A stretch of 39,904 nucleotides of DNA. It comes from Gemmatimonadota bacterium (GTDB taxonomy: Bacteria; Gemmatimonadota; Gemmatimonadetes; Longimicrobiales; Gaopeijiaceae). The notes beneath the pieces are model-generated. The model was given only the letters and a program-made list of their open reading frames with translations. It did not search any database and was not told the DNA's origin. The position numbers and the translations under genes are program-made. The stretch lies in NCBI GenBank assembly GCA_021295815.1, contig JAGWBQ010000019.1:6476-46379 (forward strand). The letters run 5' to 3'. Shown here piece after piece: positions 1 through 7,801 of the stretch (positions are counted from its first letter, which is position 1; each line of letters begins with the position of its first letter).

Positions 1-2
1 TG

Positions 3-860
3 CGTCGCGAGATCGCGTCTCACGAACGACACGTCGCGAGTCTGCAACGCGGGATAGCGTCCCACGAGCGACACGTCGCGAGTCTTCGCCGCGAAATCGG
101 GGGCCATGAACGGAGGGTCGCAGGCCTGCGACGGGGGATGGCCCGGATGGTATCCGCTGGAATGGAAGAGGCGTTGCAGGCAACGACACGGGCTCTGGAA
201 CAACTCGACTTGCGAGAACTGGACGCGGTGGCCCAAGCACTGGCTGAAGAATTCGGCGAAGTCCGGCTTCGCGCATTGGACGACGACGTAAGGCAAATCG
301 TGGAAGCCGGGTCGCGGCTTCGGGAAGAAACCCAGGACGAAGTCGTCAGGCAGTTGACCGACATGCAAATCGAAATAGTGCGGGCCGAGGGCGAGGTGCG
401 ATCCACGCGTCAAGCCATCGGCGAATACGATCTGGACCAACAAGTGGGCGACATCGGACGGGAGATCGGGCGGTATGATCTCGAGAGGAAGGTCCGAGAC
501 ATCGAGGCCCAGATCGAGCGTTACGACCTGGACGGGAAGGTTCGAGACATCGAGGCCCAGATCGAGCAGTACGACCTGGACGGGAAGGTCCGAGACATCG
601 AGGCCCAGATCGAGCAGTACGACCTGGACGGGAAGGTCCGTGGCATCGAGGCCCAGATCGAACAGTACGACCTGGACGGGAAGGTCCGTGGCATCGAGGC
701 CCAGATCGAACAGTACGACCTGGACGGACGGGTCAGGGCGATAGAAGCACAGATCGCGGAATGGGATGCAGACGGTCGCGCCGAGGCAATCGAACGGTCG
801 ATCCAGGACGATGTCGCCGCGCTGCGGCGCCTGATCCACGCAACCGAGCGTAGGCGCTGA
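3..860 (+). CDS. coiled-coil tandem-repeat protein, 5' end outside window
   Basis: The reading frame is open from the left edge (frame of position 3) with no stop, so the ATG at 138 is probably internal and the true start lies outside the window. The visible 285 residues are charged and almost entirely predicted helix. Three 14-residue units of the type REIASHERHVASLQ occupy 6-131; a non-repetitive helical stretch follows; then eight 16-residue units of the type YDLDGKVRDIEAQIEQ occupy 426-809. There is no membrane segment or known catalytic motif in the visible part. The stop is 2 nt before the ATG of the next gene, a lipoprotein, so the two are probably cotranscribed and translationally coupled. 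The function is unknown. A structural, tethering or filament-like coiled-coil role fits, but only by inference. Confidence 0.82.
   Translation, partial: RREIASHERHVASLQRGIASHERHVASLRREIGGHERRVAGLRRGMARMVSAGMEEALQATTRALEQLDLRELDAVAQALAEEFGEVRLRALDDDVRQIVEAGSRLREETQDEVVRQLTDMQIEIVRAEGEVRSTRQAIGEYDLDQQVGDIGREIGRYDLERKVRDIEAQIERYDLDGKVRDIEAQIEQYDLDGKVRDIEAQIEQYDLDGKVRGIEAQIEQYDLDGKVRGIEAQIEQYDLDGRVRAIEAQIAEWDADGRAEAIERSIQDDVAALRRLIHATERRR
6..131 (+). repeat. three 42-bp in-frame tandem repeats
   Basis: Units at 6-47, 48-89 and 90-131 encode R-E/G-I-A/G-S/G-H-E-R-H/R-V-A-S/G-L-Q/R. The 14-residue period equals two heptads, as expected for a canonical coiled coil. The array probably continues beyond the left edge. 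Confidence 0.85.
426..809 (+). repeat. eight 48-bp in-frame tandem repeats
   Basis: Units start at 426, 474, 522, 570, 618, 666, 714 and 762, each encoding a 16-residue Y-D-L-D-G-K-V-R-x-I-E-A-Q-I-E-Q unit. The central units (522-713) are almost identical at the nucleotide level; the first and last have diverged. This is the usual picture of an array growing by internal duplication, so copy number may vary between strains. Confidence 0.92.
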
Positions 861-862
861 TC

Positions 863-2191
863 ATGAAACGGATTTGGACGCTGCTCGTCGTGGCTTGGGT
901 AGCCCTGACCGGCTGCGAAGACACCGGATCTCGGAGCGGCTGGACAACTATGCGAGACACCTTGCCTTCCGGCACGGTCCACGTCACCAACATCCCGGCG
1001 GCGAACGTATTCCCCGCTTGGACTCTGGTCGAGGAGCTGCGCGTCGGCTCCCGCGAAGGCACCGGACCTGACGCGTTCGCCCGTCTGAAGGGTCTCGTGG
1101 CGCTGGACGGCGGAGGCTTTGCAATCTTGGATTCCCAGATTCAGGAACTGCGGGTCTTCGGCCCCGATGGCGCTCACATCGCGACTCATGGCGGGAAGGG
1201 GCAGGGGCCCGGCGAGTTCGTGGACGCGAACGGACTCATGCTCGACTCCAGCGGGCGTCTCTGGGTCCCGGACGCGCGCAACGGACGAATGTCGGTCTTC
1301 GATCCCGAGGACGGCTTTGTCGAGTCCTTTCCGTTCGCCGACGGCAACTTCAACGCGACCTGGAACGGCGCCATAGCGGACGGCAGCCGCATCTACCGGC
1401 CTTGGCGGACGGGCAACCGGAGGCTGCTTCGCATCTTCGACTTGACCATGACCCAGGTCGATTCAATTCCGCTGCCAAGCGATAGCCCGGAAGACGAAGA
1501 GTTCGATCCCGCAAACCAACCCGGCGCTTTCTACCAAGAGCTGGGCGGCGGCTACATGGCGTATTCGATCCCCTTCTACGCGAACCAAGTCCGCTACATC
1601 GGTCGGCGGGGCGACTTCTGGTCCAACCGGGACGGAGACCCGGCATACCGCTTCCAGCGTTGGCTACCGGGCGGTGACACGACCCTCCTCGTCGAGACCC
1701 GACGACCTCCCATAGCCGTACCCACCGTCGAGCGTGACTCCGTCATCGATATGATGAGGGAGATGACCTCCAGCATGGGCGCGGGCGAATGGGACTGGTC
1801 CAGGGTGCCAACGGTCAAGCCCGCCGTGGAGGACATCTTCGAGTCGGACGAAGGCAACCTGTGGGTCCGCACGCCTGCGGCGGACGGCGGAGTCCTTTTT
1901 GACGTCTACTCGCGGGACGGCACCTATCTCGGAACGGCCAGCTTGGGACCCGATCTCAACCTCTTTGACCGGGTTGCCCCGGTCGTGCGCGGCGAACTGG
2001 CGTGGCTGGTCGTCACGGACGAGTTCGACGTGAACTACGTCGTTCGCGCACGAATCACGCCCAACCGACGCTCCCCATCCTCAGAGCCGGCAGGCTTTGT
2101 CCTCGGGCTAGCTAGTTCCCATTGGCCACCCGCCAGGCCTCGAGCGCCTCGTGTCGCTCCGAGGCCGGTACGATCACGCCGCCGACCCTGA
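863..2191 (+). CDS. 6-bladed beta-propeller lipoprotein
   Basis: A 442-residue protein with a lipoprotein signal peptide: basic MKR start, hydrophobic core, lipobox LTGC with Cys18 as the predicted lipidated residue. The mature part has the pattern of 6-bladed beta-propeller (NHL-like) proteins, with blade strands such as GGGFAILDSQIQELRVFGPDG and a GKGQGPGEF turn. Such proteins are common in Gemmatimonadota and Bacteroidota, usually without known substrates. The ATG is 2 nt after the preceding stop. The last 30 or so residues are Pro/Arg-rich, unlike the propeller, and overlap the end of the convergent gene by 80 bp. The natural C-terminus may therefore have been extended by loss of an earlier stop. 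Confidence 0.85.
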   Translation: MKRIWTLLVVAWVALTGCEDTGSRSGWTTMRDTLPSGTVHVTNIPAANVFPAWTLVEELRVGSREGTGPDAFARLKGLVALDGGGFAILDSQIQELRVFGPDGAHIATHGGKGQGPGEFVDANGLMLDSSGRLWVPDARNGRMSVFDPEDGFVESFPFADGNFNATWNGAIADGSRIYRPWRTGNRRLLRIFDLTMTQVDSIPLPSDSPEDEEFDPANQPGAFYQELGGGYMAYSIPFYANQVRYIGRRGDFWSNRDGDPAYRFQRWLPGGDTTLLVETRRPPIAVPTVERDSVIDMMREMTSSMGAGEWDWSRVPTVKPAVEDIFESDEGNLWVRTPAADGGVLFDVYSRDGTYLGTASLGPDLNLFDRVAPVVRGELAWLVVTDEFDVNYVVRARITPNRRSPSSEPAGFVLGLASSHWPPARPRAPRVAPRPVRSRRRP

Positions 2192-3611
2192 TCTCGAACT
2201 CCTCCTCCCACCTGTCGTCAGCGCCGATAGGCCGGAGCGCCTCCTCCGTGTATCGACTGCCGGGGTGCCAGAGGATCCACTCGTGGACTCCGGCGTCGTA
2301 AACCGCCTGGATCTGGGCCCTCACCTCGGAGGGGCCGTACTCGGGTGCGATGTAGCTTAGGTCGAAGTCCTGGAGCCAGGGTCTTACCATGCCCGCGCCT
2401 TCGATCATCGCCGAATTCCGAACCGCGTCCCGTATCGCTCGGTTGACGATCTCGTACGGAAAAAAGTTGGGCTCGTCGAAGCCGAAGCTCCCCTTCCAGT
2501 AGTGGTTGGGGTAGACCATGGGCAGAGCGACGTCGACCACGTCTATGAATTGCCCCCAGACCTGCCCGATGCCCACGTCCCGCCCGGAGGTGGTGACCCC
2601 GAAGACATCGGCGGTTACGGTCGTCCCGTACTCGGCGAGCCGCTCGCGACTGTGTTCCAGAAATGCGCGGATGACCTGGGGGTGGGAGCGTTCGTCCTTG
2701 CCCGGGAAGACCGCCCGCGCCAGTTCCGAACGCGGCGCGTCGGGCAGGCGGATGTAGTCCCACTGTATCTCCGGAAATCCGGCCAGCGCGGCCTCTTGCG
2801 CGAGGGCCAGCGGATACTCCCAGCTCTCCCGGTTCCAGGGATTGATCCACACGACGCCGGAGCCGTCTTTCCACACCCCGCCTGCGGTGTCCTGGATGGC
2901 CAGGTCCGGCCGGTGTTCTCCCAGCAGTGGGTCCTTGACCACGACGATGCGCGCTATGGGGTAGATGCGGCGCGCCTCGAGCTCCCTAAGGAGTTGGTGA
3001 AGGTCGGAGATCGTCGCGCGCGCGGTGGCTCCGATCTCGTTCGCGAGCGGCACCTGCGAACGGTGACTGACCCTCCCGGCCGCGTCCTTGATGTCGATCA
3101 CGAACGAATTGATCTCGCTCCCGGCCGCGAGCTGCATGAGCTCTCTGGAGCGCCGAGCCGAACCGGCCGCCGACATGTTCAGGTAGATGCCGCGCACGTG
3201 CTCGGGCTTCTCGAAGACCGGCCGCGCGACCCCGGCAGCCGGAGTCGGCAGGGCCGGACGGACGAGCTCGCCGAAATCCTCCGGCGCCCCGGCCGCCGGC
3301 TCCAACTTCAGGAGCGACATGACCGACGGCTTCGCCCGGTAGCGTTCGTCTCCCGGTCCCTCGGAGCGCACGAAACCGGAGCTGCCGTCAAGCCTTACGC
3401 CCAGTCCGGACCCTTCGAACGGGGCTTGGGCCGCCTCGGCGACCTCCGTTCCGGAGTCGAGCGCGGGAGGTGCGGGCTGCGACCTGCCGGCGTCGTCGGA
3501 GCCCGGGGGTCCACAGCCCGGCAAGAGAAGCAGGGCCAGCGTCGAGAGGAACGCGCAACCTCGGCCTTGACGCGGCGAGACGGGCAATCCACGAGCTGTC
3601 GGCATCGACAT
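2112..3611 (-). CDS. lipoprotein with DUF4015 / glycoside-hydrolase-like domain
   Basis: The ATG at 3611 is chosen because it overlaps the rhodanese stop (TGATG) and opens a clean lipoprotein signal peptide: Arg-rich n-region, LSTLALLLL core, lipobox LLPGC. The 499-residue product carries, from about residue 140, a domain matching the DUF4015 (PF13200, COG1306) putative glycoside hydrolase family. Telling strings are VRGIYLNMSAAG, INSFVIDIKDAAG, FPEIQWDYIRLPD and VDVALPMVYPNHY, which fit a TIM-barrel with acidic residues at strand ends. Expected location is the outer membrane or periplasmic face; a cell-wall or exopolysaccharide substrate is possible but unproven. It is coupled to the upstream rhodanese gene. 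Confidence 0.85.
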   Translation of the reverse strand: MSMPTARGLPVSPRQGRGCAFLSTLALLLLPGCGPPGSDDAGRSQPAPPALDSGTEVAEAAQAPFEGSGLGVRLDGSSGFVRSEGPGDERYRAKPSVMSLLKLEPAAGAPEDFGELVRPALPTPAAGVARPVFEKPEHVRGIYLNMSAAGSARRSRELMQLAAGSEINSFVIDIKDAAGRVSHRSQVPLANEIGATARATISDLHQLLRELEARRIYPIARIVVVKDPLLGEHRPDLAIQDTAGGVWKDGSGVVWINPWNRESWEYPLALAQEAALAGFPEIQWDYIRLPDAPRSELARAVFPGKDERSHPQVIRAFLEHSRERLAEYGTTVTADVFGVTTSGRDVGIGQVWGQFIDVVDVALPMVYPNHYWKGSFGFDEPNFFPYEIVNRAIRDAVRNSAMIEGAGMVRPWLQDFDLSYIAPEYGPSEVRAQIQAVYDAGVHEWILWHPGSRYTEEALRPIGADDRWEEEFEIRVGGVIVPASERHEALEAWRVANGN

Positions 3612-3964
3612 CAGTACTTCGGCAGGGAGGGGTCCACCTCCTCCCGCCACCCCATCACCCCGCCTTCGAGATTGTACACGGCCGCGCGTCCTTCCCCGAT
3701 AAGGAACGAGGTCGCCCAGCTGCCGCGGCCGCCCGTCTTGCAATAGACGACGACGTCGGGCGATTCGTCGTCGCGCCGCGCATCGATCTCCGTCAAGCGG
3801 TCGGGAAGCTCCCCCATGGGGATGCGGATCTGATCGCAATAGGGCAGGTCGGCTATCCGGCGCTCGAAGTGCTCGCGAACATCGACCACGACGGGCCCGG
3901 ATCCTGCGTCGAGCCTGCTCTTCAGCTCGGCGGGCGTGATCAGGGGAAGTTCGGTTTCGGTCAT
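3611..3964 (-). CDS. single-domain rhodanese-like sulfurtransferase
   Basis: A 117-residue single rhodanese domain. The ATG at 3964 is preferred over an upstream in-frame TTG at 3970. The family signature is visible: the VVVDVREHFE strand near the N-terminus and the active-site loop YCKTGGRGSW with Cys75 as persulfide carrier, followed by the G-G-V-M-G-W C-terminal motif. The family moves sulfane sulfur to thiophilic acceptors such as cyanide or protein thiols; the partner here is unknown. There is no signal peptide, so it is cytoplasmic. Its stop overlaps the start of the following lipoprotein by 1 nt, indicating cotranslation, though the two products would sit in different compartments. Confidence 0.9.
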   Translation of the reverse strand: MTETELPLITPAELKSRLDAGSGPVVVDVREHFERRIADLPYCDQIRIPMGELPDRLTEIDARRDDESPDVVVYCKTGGRGSWATSFLIGEGRAAVYNLEGGVMGWREEVDPSLPKY

Positions 3965-3972
3965 GGGCAAGG

Positions 3973-3991
3973 GCTACCCCGGGCGGGTAGC
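3973..3991 (-). terminator. hairpin immediately upstream of rhodanese start
   Basis: GCTACCC (3973-3979) pairs with GGGTAGC (3985-3991) across a 5-nt loop, ending 8 nt upstream of the rhodanese ATG on the minus strand. It has no U-tract. It could be part of a terminator for the preceding gene, or it could mask the rhodanese ribosome binding region. Confidence 0.4.
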
Positions 3992-4007
3992 AGGTTCCGG
4001 GAGCTCG

Positions 4008-4050
4008 TCGCCGTGCGGAGGTCGGGACGGGAAGCCACGTCGCACGGCGA
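4008..4050 (-). terminator. 10-bp inverted repeat downstream of the BNR-repeat gene
   Basis: TCGCCGTGCG (4008-4017) and CGCACGGCGA (4041-4050) are perfect reverse complements with a 23-nt loop. They lie in the 133-nt gap between the BNR-protein stop and the rhodanese start. Without a U-tract, a role as transcript 3' end is plausible but not certain. Confidence 0.4.
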
Positions 4051-4097
4051 AAACACGTTCCCCGTCGGTAGAGCAGCTCCGGACCCCGCGCAGGTTT

Positions 4098-7000
4098 TCA
4101 GCTTACGATACGCGTGCGGGACGGCAAAGCCACGGCCGGCAATCCCATCAGTTCCACCGCCTCGTTGAACCGCCGGAGTTCGTTCTCCAGCAGATCGGTG
4201 TAACGCCGGCGGACGCCTTCCCACTCCCCGAGCAGGGATTCGAGTCGCTCCAAGGTTCCGGGCTGGGGTTCGCCCTCGGCGCCGCCCGAGATGTAGCCGT
4301 CGGTTCCGGTGACGCGGCCGTAAAGCTCCAGCCACTGATTGTCGAGCCTGGGCGCGAAGCGTATCGGGTCCTGCCCCGAGCGGTTGCGGGTCTGCATGAG
4401 ATCCTCGGTGACCTCGGTCGCCTTCCCGGTCAGCGTATCCGCCAACCCGGCGAGCTCGTCCTCGCGCTCGGCGGCGCGAACCCGTTCCATGACCGACTCC
4501 ACCTGATCCCTGATCGACGCGAGGTCGTCGATCGTCCTTGAGATGGAGGTGATCGAGTCCCGCGCCAGCATCGCGACCCGGAACTGCTCGCGGTAGCTGG
4601 CCTGCGTCACTTCGGGGATGCGAGGATCGGGAAGCAGGCGGAGGGGCTCCTCGAGCACGGTCTCGGCCATGGTCAACCGTACGACGTAGTCGCCCGGCGG
4701 AGCCGAGACACCGCCCGTGTAGCCCCACTGCACCGAGCCTTCCGGCAGCTCGGGACCCGGGTAGCGGAGCGTCCAGGCGATCCGATTCAGGCCGGCTGTC
4801 GGCTTGATCGTCTCCGTATCCTCTTCCGCGTTCGCCGAGTCGGTGGTGAAGGTGCGGACCACCCTGCCCTCGGCGTCGAGCACCTGGATCTCCAGTCGCT
4901 CGGCGGCGGCATCGACCTGTTCGACAGCGGTCTCGGCCAGGTGGAAATGGATCTGGGCTCCCGCCGGCGGGGGATCGGGATTGAGCTCGGCGAGCCCGGC
5001 GAGTCCCAGGTTCGTGAGACGATGGACTTCCCGCGGCGCAAAGAGGTGGGCCTGGGCGGTCACCGCGTTCCGCATCTCCCTGAGTGGAGTGATGTCGTCC
5101 ATGATCCAGAACGACCGGCCCTGCGTCGAGATGACGAGATCGCCGTGCGCGACCCGCATTCCCGTGACCGGAGTCTGCGGGAGGTTGCGCCGGAAGTCTC
5201 GCCAGTTGTCGCCTCCGTCGAAAGACAGGTAGACTCCGAACTCGCCCCCGGCGAAAACCAGGTCCTCGCTTCCGGGATCCTCGCGCACGGTCCTTATCGG
5301 GTGGTCCGCGGGAATGCCCCCGACGACGAGAGTCCAGGAAGCGCCGAAGTCGTCGGTGCGGAAGACGTAGGGCGCGAAGTCGTCGAGCCGGTAGCGCTGC
5401 ACGGCCACCCAGCCTCGTCCGGGCCGGTGAGTCGAGAGCTCGATCTCGTCCACGGTGCCGAGCTCGGGCATGCCCGAAGGCGTGACCTCGGTCCAGCTTC
5501 CGCCACCGTCGCGCGTCAGGTGAACCCGTCCGTCGTCGCTTCCCGCCCAGATTTCGTCGGCGTCGAAGGGGCTCTCGGCGATGGAGAAGACAGTGTTGAA
5601 TATCTCGACCCCCGTCACGTCCGCGTTGATCGGGCCTCCCGATTGCTCCTGGTGCGCCGGATCGTTCGTGGTTAGATCGGGGCTGATCGTCTCCCAGCTC
5701 GCCCCCTCGTCGCGCGAACGGTTGACGTACTGCGACCCGTGATAGAGCACGCGATGATCGTGACGGCTGACGACCATGGGCGAGACCCACTGGAAGCGGT
5801 GCCTGAGGTCTTTCGCCGCCATGCCGAGCTGGAGCTGCGGGTAGAGCATGATGTTGCGCCGTTGACCCGACGCCAGGTCGTAGCGGTCCATGACCCCGCC
5901 GTAGCAGCCGGCGTAGACGACATGCGGACGATCCGGATGGAGCGCGACCGGCCCGGTCTCGCAACCGCCGGCGTTGAGCCAGTGCTGCTTGGGGTAAAGG
6001 GTGTTGACGTCCGCCCAGGCGGGCACCGAGATGGTGGTGTTGTCCTGCTGTGCGCCGTAAAGACGGTAGGGGAAGGCGTTGTCGACGATCACGTCGTAGA
6101 GCTCGGCGGTGGGTTGGTTGAAATAGGTCGACCAGGTTTCGCCGTCGTTGACGGTCACCTGCGCACCGCCGTCGTTGGCCACCACCATGCGCGAGGGATC
6201 GGAAGGATGGATCCAGAGGTCGTGAACGTCGCCGTGCGGAACCTGTATGGGCGTGAAGGTGGAGCCGCCGTCTATCGAACGGTAAAGACCGGTGTTCAGC
6301 GCGTAGACCGTGTTCGGGTCCCGGGGATCGGCCTGAACGTGGGTGTAGTACCAGGCCCGCTGGCGCAGTCTGTTCTCCGAGTTGGTGCGCGTCCAGGTCG
6401 CGCCCGCATCGTCCGAACGGTAGACGCCGCCGGCGGGTTCGGCCTCGACGATCGCCCAGACGCGGTCGGTATCGGCGGGCGAGACGCTAACGCCGACCTT
6501 GCCCACCATGCCCTCGGGCAGGCCGCCGCCGAGCTTGGTCCAGCTGTCCCCCCCGTCGACGGTCTTGTAGACGCCGCCCTCCTCCGCGCCCGAGATCATG
6601 GCCCACGGCTTGCGCTCGCCGCGCCACATGCCGGCATAGAGCACGCGAGGATTGCCGGGGTCCATGGTCAGATCGGAGGCGCCGGTCGAGTCGTTCAGCG
6701 CCAGCACGTGCTCCCAGGTGGCGCCGCCGTCGCGAGAGCGGAAGACGCCCCGCTCGGAATTCTTACCGAAGGGGTGGCCCAGGGCGGCCGCATAGACGAG
6801 ATCGTGATTGCCGGGATGCACCTCGATCCGTCCTATCTGCCCCGCCTCTCTCAGACCGATATGGCTCCAGGTGCGACCTCCGTCGACGGAACGCCAGGCG
6901 CCCCTGCCTGCCGATGTGTTTCCGCGGATGTCCATCGAGCCCTCGCCCACGTAAATGACGTTCGGGTCCGAAGCCGCGACCGCGACCGCACCGATCGATC

Positions 7001-7397
7001 CGCCGAAAAATCCGTCCGAGATGTTCTTCCAGGAAACGCCGTTGTCGTCGCTCTCCCACACGCCGCCGCCCGTGGTGCCCATGAGCCAGCGATCGGGGTC
7101 GCCGCGGAAGCCGGTGGCGGCGGTCGAGCGCCCGCCTCGAAAGGGACCCGCCATGCGGTAGCTCAGACCGTCCAGGCCGACCGTTTCCAGCTCCTGGGCC
7201 GCGAGGGTCGAGCCCGCGCCCGCCGGGTCGCGCGGGAGGCCGTCGACATCCGCGAGGGGCGTGAGCGCGATGAGAAACGCAAGGAAGGCGAAGGCGCGAG
7301 CGCTTCCGGAACGGTTTCGGATCACGGAGCGAATCGACGTGCGGCGGGGCGGAGGAGGGCCGGCCGCGTCGGAACGGCCCGGTTCGATCTGGAACAT
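4098..7397 (-). CDS. secreted BNR-repeat / VPS10 (sortilin)-like beta-propeller protein
   Basis: A 1,099-residue protein with an N-terminal hydrophobic segment (AFAFLAFLIALTPLA, about residues 34-48) that acts as a late signal peptide. About ten or eleven Asp-box (BNR) turns of the form S-x-D-x-G-x-T-W follow, for example RSVDGGRTW, RSRDGGATW, KTVDGGDSW, RSDDAGATW, RTDDFGASW and LSFDGGDNW, consistent with two stacked propellers. The C-terminal 200 residues form a helical and beta tail with no repeats. Proteins of this size and layout are often annotated as glycosyl hydrolase or WD40/YVTN/BNR, but catalytic activity is unproven. It is secreted or periplasmic. It is transcribed divergently from the lipid operon and separated from it by a 404-bp gap. 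Confidence 0.88.
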   Translation of the reverse strand: MFQIEPGRSDAAGPPPPRRTSIRSVIRNRSGSARAFAFLAFLIALTPLADVDGLPRDPAGAGSTLAAQELETVGLDGLSYRMAGPFRGGRSTAATGFRGDPDRWLMGTTGGGVWESDDNGVSWKNISDGFFGGSIGAVAVAASDPNVIYVGEGSMDIRGNTSAGRGAWRSVDGGRTWSHIGLREAGQIGRIEVHPGNHDLVYAAALGHPFGKNSERGVFRSRDGGATWEHVLALNDSTGASDLTMDPGNPRVLYAGMWRGERKPWAMISGAEEGGVYKTVDGGDSWTKLGGGLPEGMVGKVGVSVSPADTDRVWAIVEAEPAGGVYRSDDAGATWTRTNSENRLRQRAWYYTHVQADPRDPNTVYALNTGLYRSIDGGSTFTPIQVPHGDVHDLWIHPSDPSRMVVANDGGAQVTVNDGETWSTYFNQPTAELYDVIVDNAFPYRLYGAQQDNTTISVPAWADVNTLYPKQHWLNAGGCETGPVALHPDRPHVVYAGCYGGVMDRYDLASGQRRNIMLYPQLQLGMAAKDLRHRFQWVSPMVVSRHDHRVLYHGSQYVNRSRDEGASWETISPDLTTNDPAHQEQSGGPINADVTGVEIFNTVFSIAESPFDADEIWAGSDDGRVHLTRDGGGSWTEVTPSGMPELGTVDEIELSTHRPGRGWVAVQRYRLDDFAPYVFRTDDFGASWTLVVGGIPADHPIRTVREDPGSEDLVFAGGEFGVYLSFDGGDNWRDFRRNLPQTPVTGMRVAHGDLVISTQGRSFWIMDDITPLREMRNAVTAQAHLFAPREVHRLTNLGLAGLAELNPDPPPAGAQIHFHLAETAVEQVDAAAERLEIQVLDAEGRVVRTFTTDSANAEEDTETIKPTAGLNRIAWTLRYPGPELPEGSVQWGYTGGVSAPPGDYVVRLTMAETVLEEPLRLLPDPRIPEVTQASYREQFRVAMLARDSITSISRTIDDLASIRDQVESVMERVRAAEREDELAGLADTLTGKATEVTEDLMQTRNRSGQDPIRFAPRLDNQWLELYGRVTGTDGYISGGAEGEPQPGTLERLESLLGEWEGVRRRYTDLLENELRRFNEAVELMGLPAVALPSRTRIVS

Positions 7398-7801
7398 GGC
7401 TTTGGGGTGGGGATGGAAACGGTGGGCTTTCCCGCAGGCGAGCCGAGGTTCGTCGGCCCGCGGTCAAGGCCCGCTGCGGCAGTGCGAGGCCACATCCGTG
7501 CCGGACGCCGCGCTCGTGCGGGTTTCGCCCGGGGCTGTCAAAAGATAACTTGACAGTTGAGTGGTTTCGGCGAAACTTCCCGCGCCGGCGAGGAACCGAC
7601 GGATCCGTCGACAGGTGGGTCCGCATAGGCCGTCAACTCGTACCGGAGAGACGCGGATGAACAAGCCATGCACGTGACCGGAGCGCGTGCCTCCCTGCCG
7701 GCCGCAGACCCGCGACCGGGCGACTTGACCGTTTTGCCCGGCCGCGATTTCGAGCGCCGGTTCCCAGGCGGATGGGGCTCGCCCCCCCCTGCGGCGGGTT
7801 G
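7398..7801. other. 404-bp divergent intergenic region
   Basis: No convincing gene lies between the divergent BNR-protein and flavoprotein starts; frames here are short and uncharacteristic. It should contain promoters for both. Visible structure: an inverted repeat at 7535-7556 and a 14-bp perfect palindrome, CGACGGATCCGTCG, at 7597-7610. No good sigma-70 -10 element follows either TTGACA copy at 16-18 bp spacing, so an alternative sigma factor or a regulator is possible. Confidence 0.6.
7535..7556. promoter_or_regulatory. TGTCAA-N8-TTGACA operator-like inverted repeat
   Basis: CTGTCAA (7535-7541) and TTGACAG (7550-7556) are perfect reverse complements with an 8-nt AT-rich spacer, in an otherwise GC-rich divergent gap. 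The 22-bp dyad has the size expected for a dimeric helix-turn-helix repressor. Each arm also contains a TTGACA hexamer pointing away from the centre, so binding could control both directions. No regulator gene is adjacent. Confidence 0.45.

Noticed and set aside
138-860. ATG at 138 as the true start of the coiled-coil protein
   Set aside because: The frame is open to the left edge and encodes three matching 14-residue repeats, so coding continues upstream.
3961-5964. Long minus-strand frame inside the BNR-repeat gene (about 670 codons)
   Set aside because: A shifted frame of the same gene, Arg/Gly-rich with no motifs; the other minus-strand frame encodes the recognisable Asp-box repeats.
5739-7553. 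Long open frame (about 600 codons) on the plus strand opposite the BNR-repeat gene
   Set aside because: It is the antisense shadow of a strongly conserved BNR/Asp-box protein in high-GC DNA; its translation is Val/Gly/Arg-rich with no domain.
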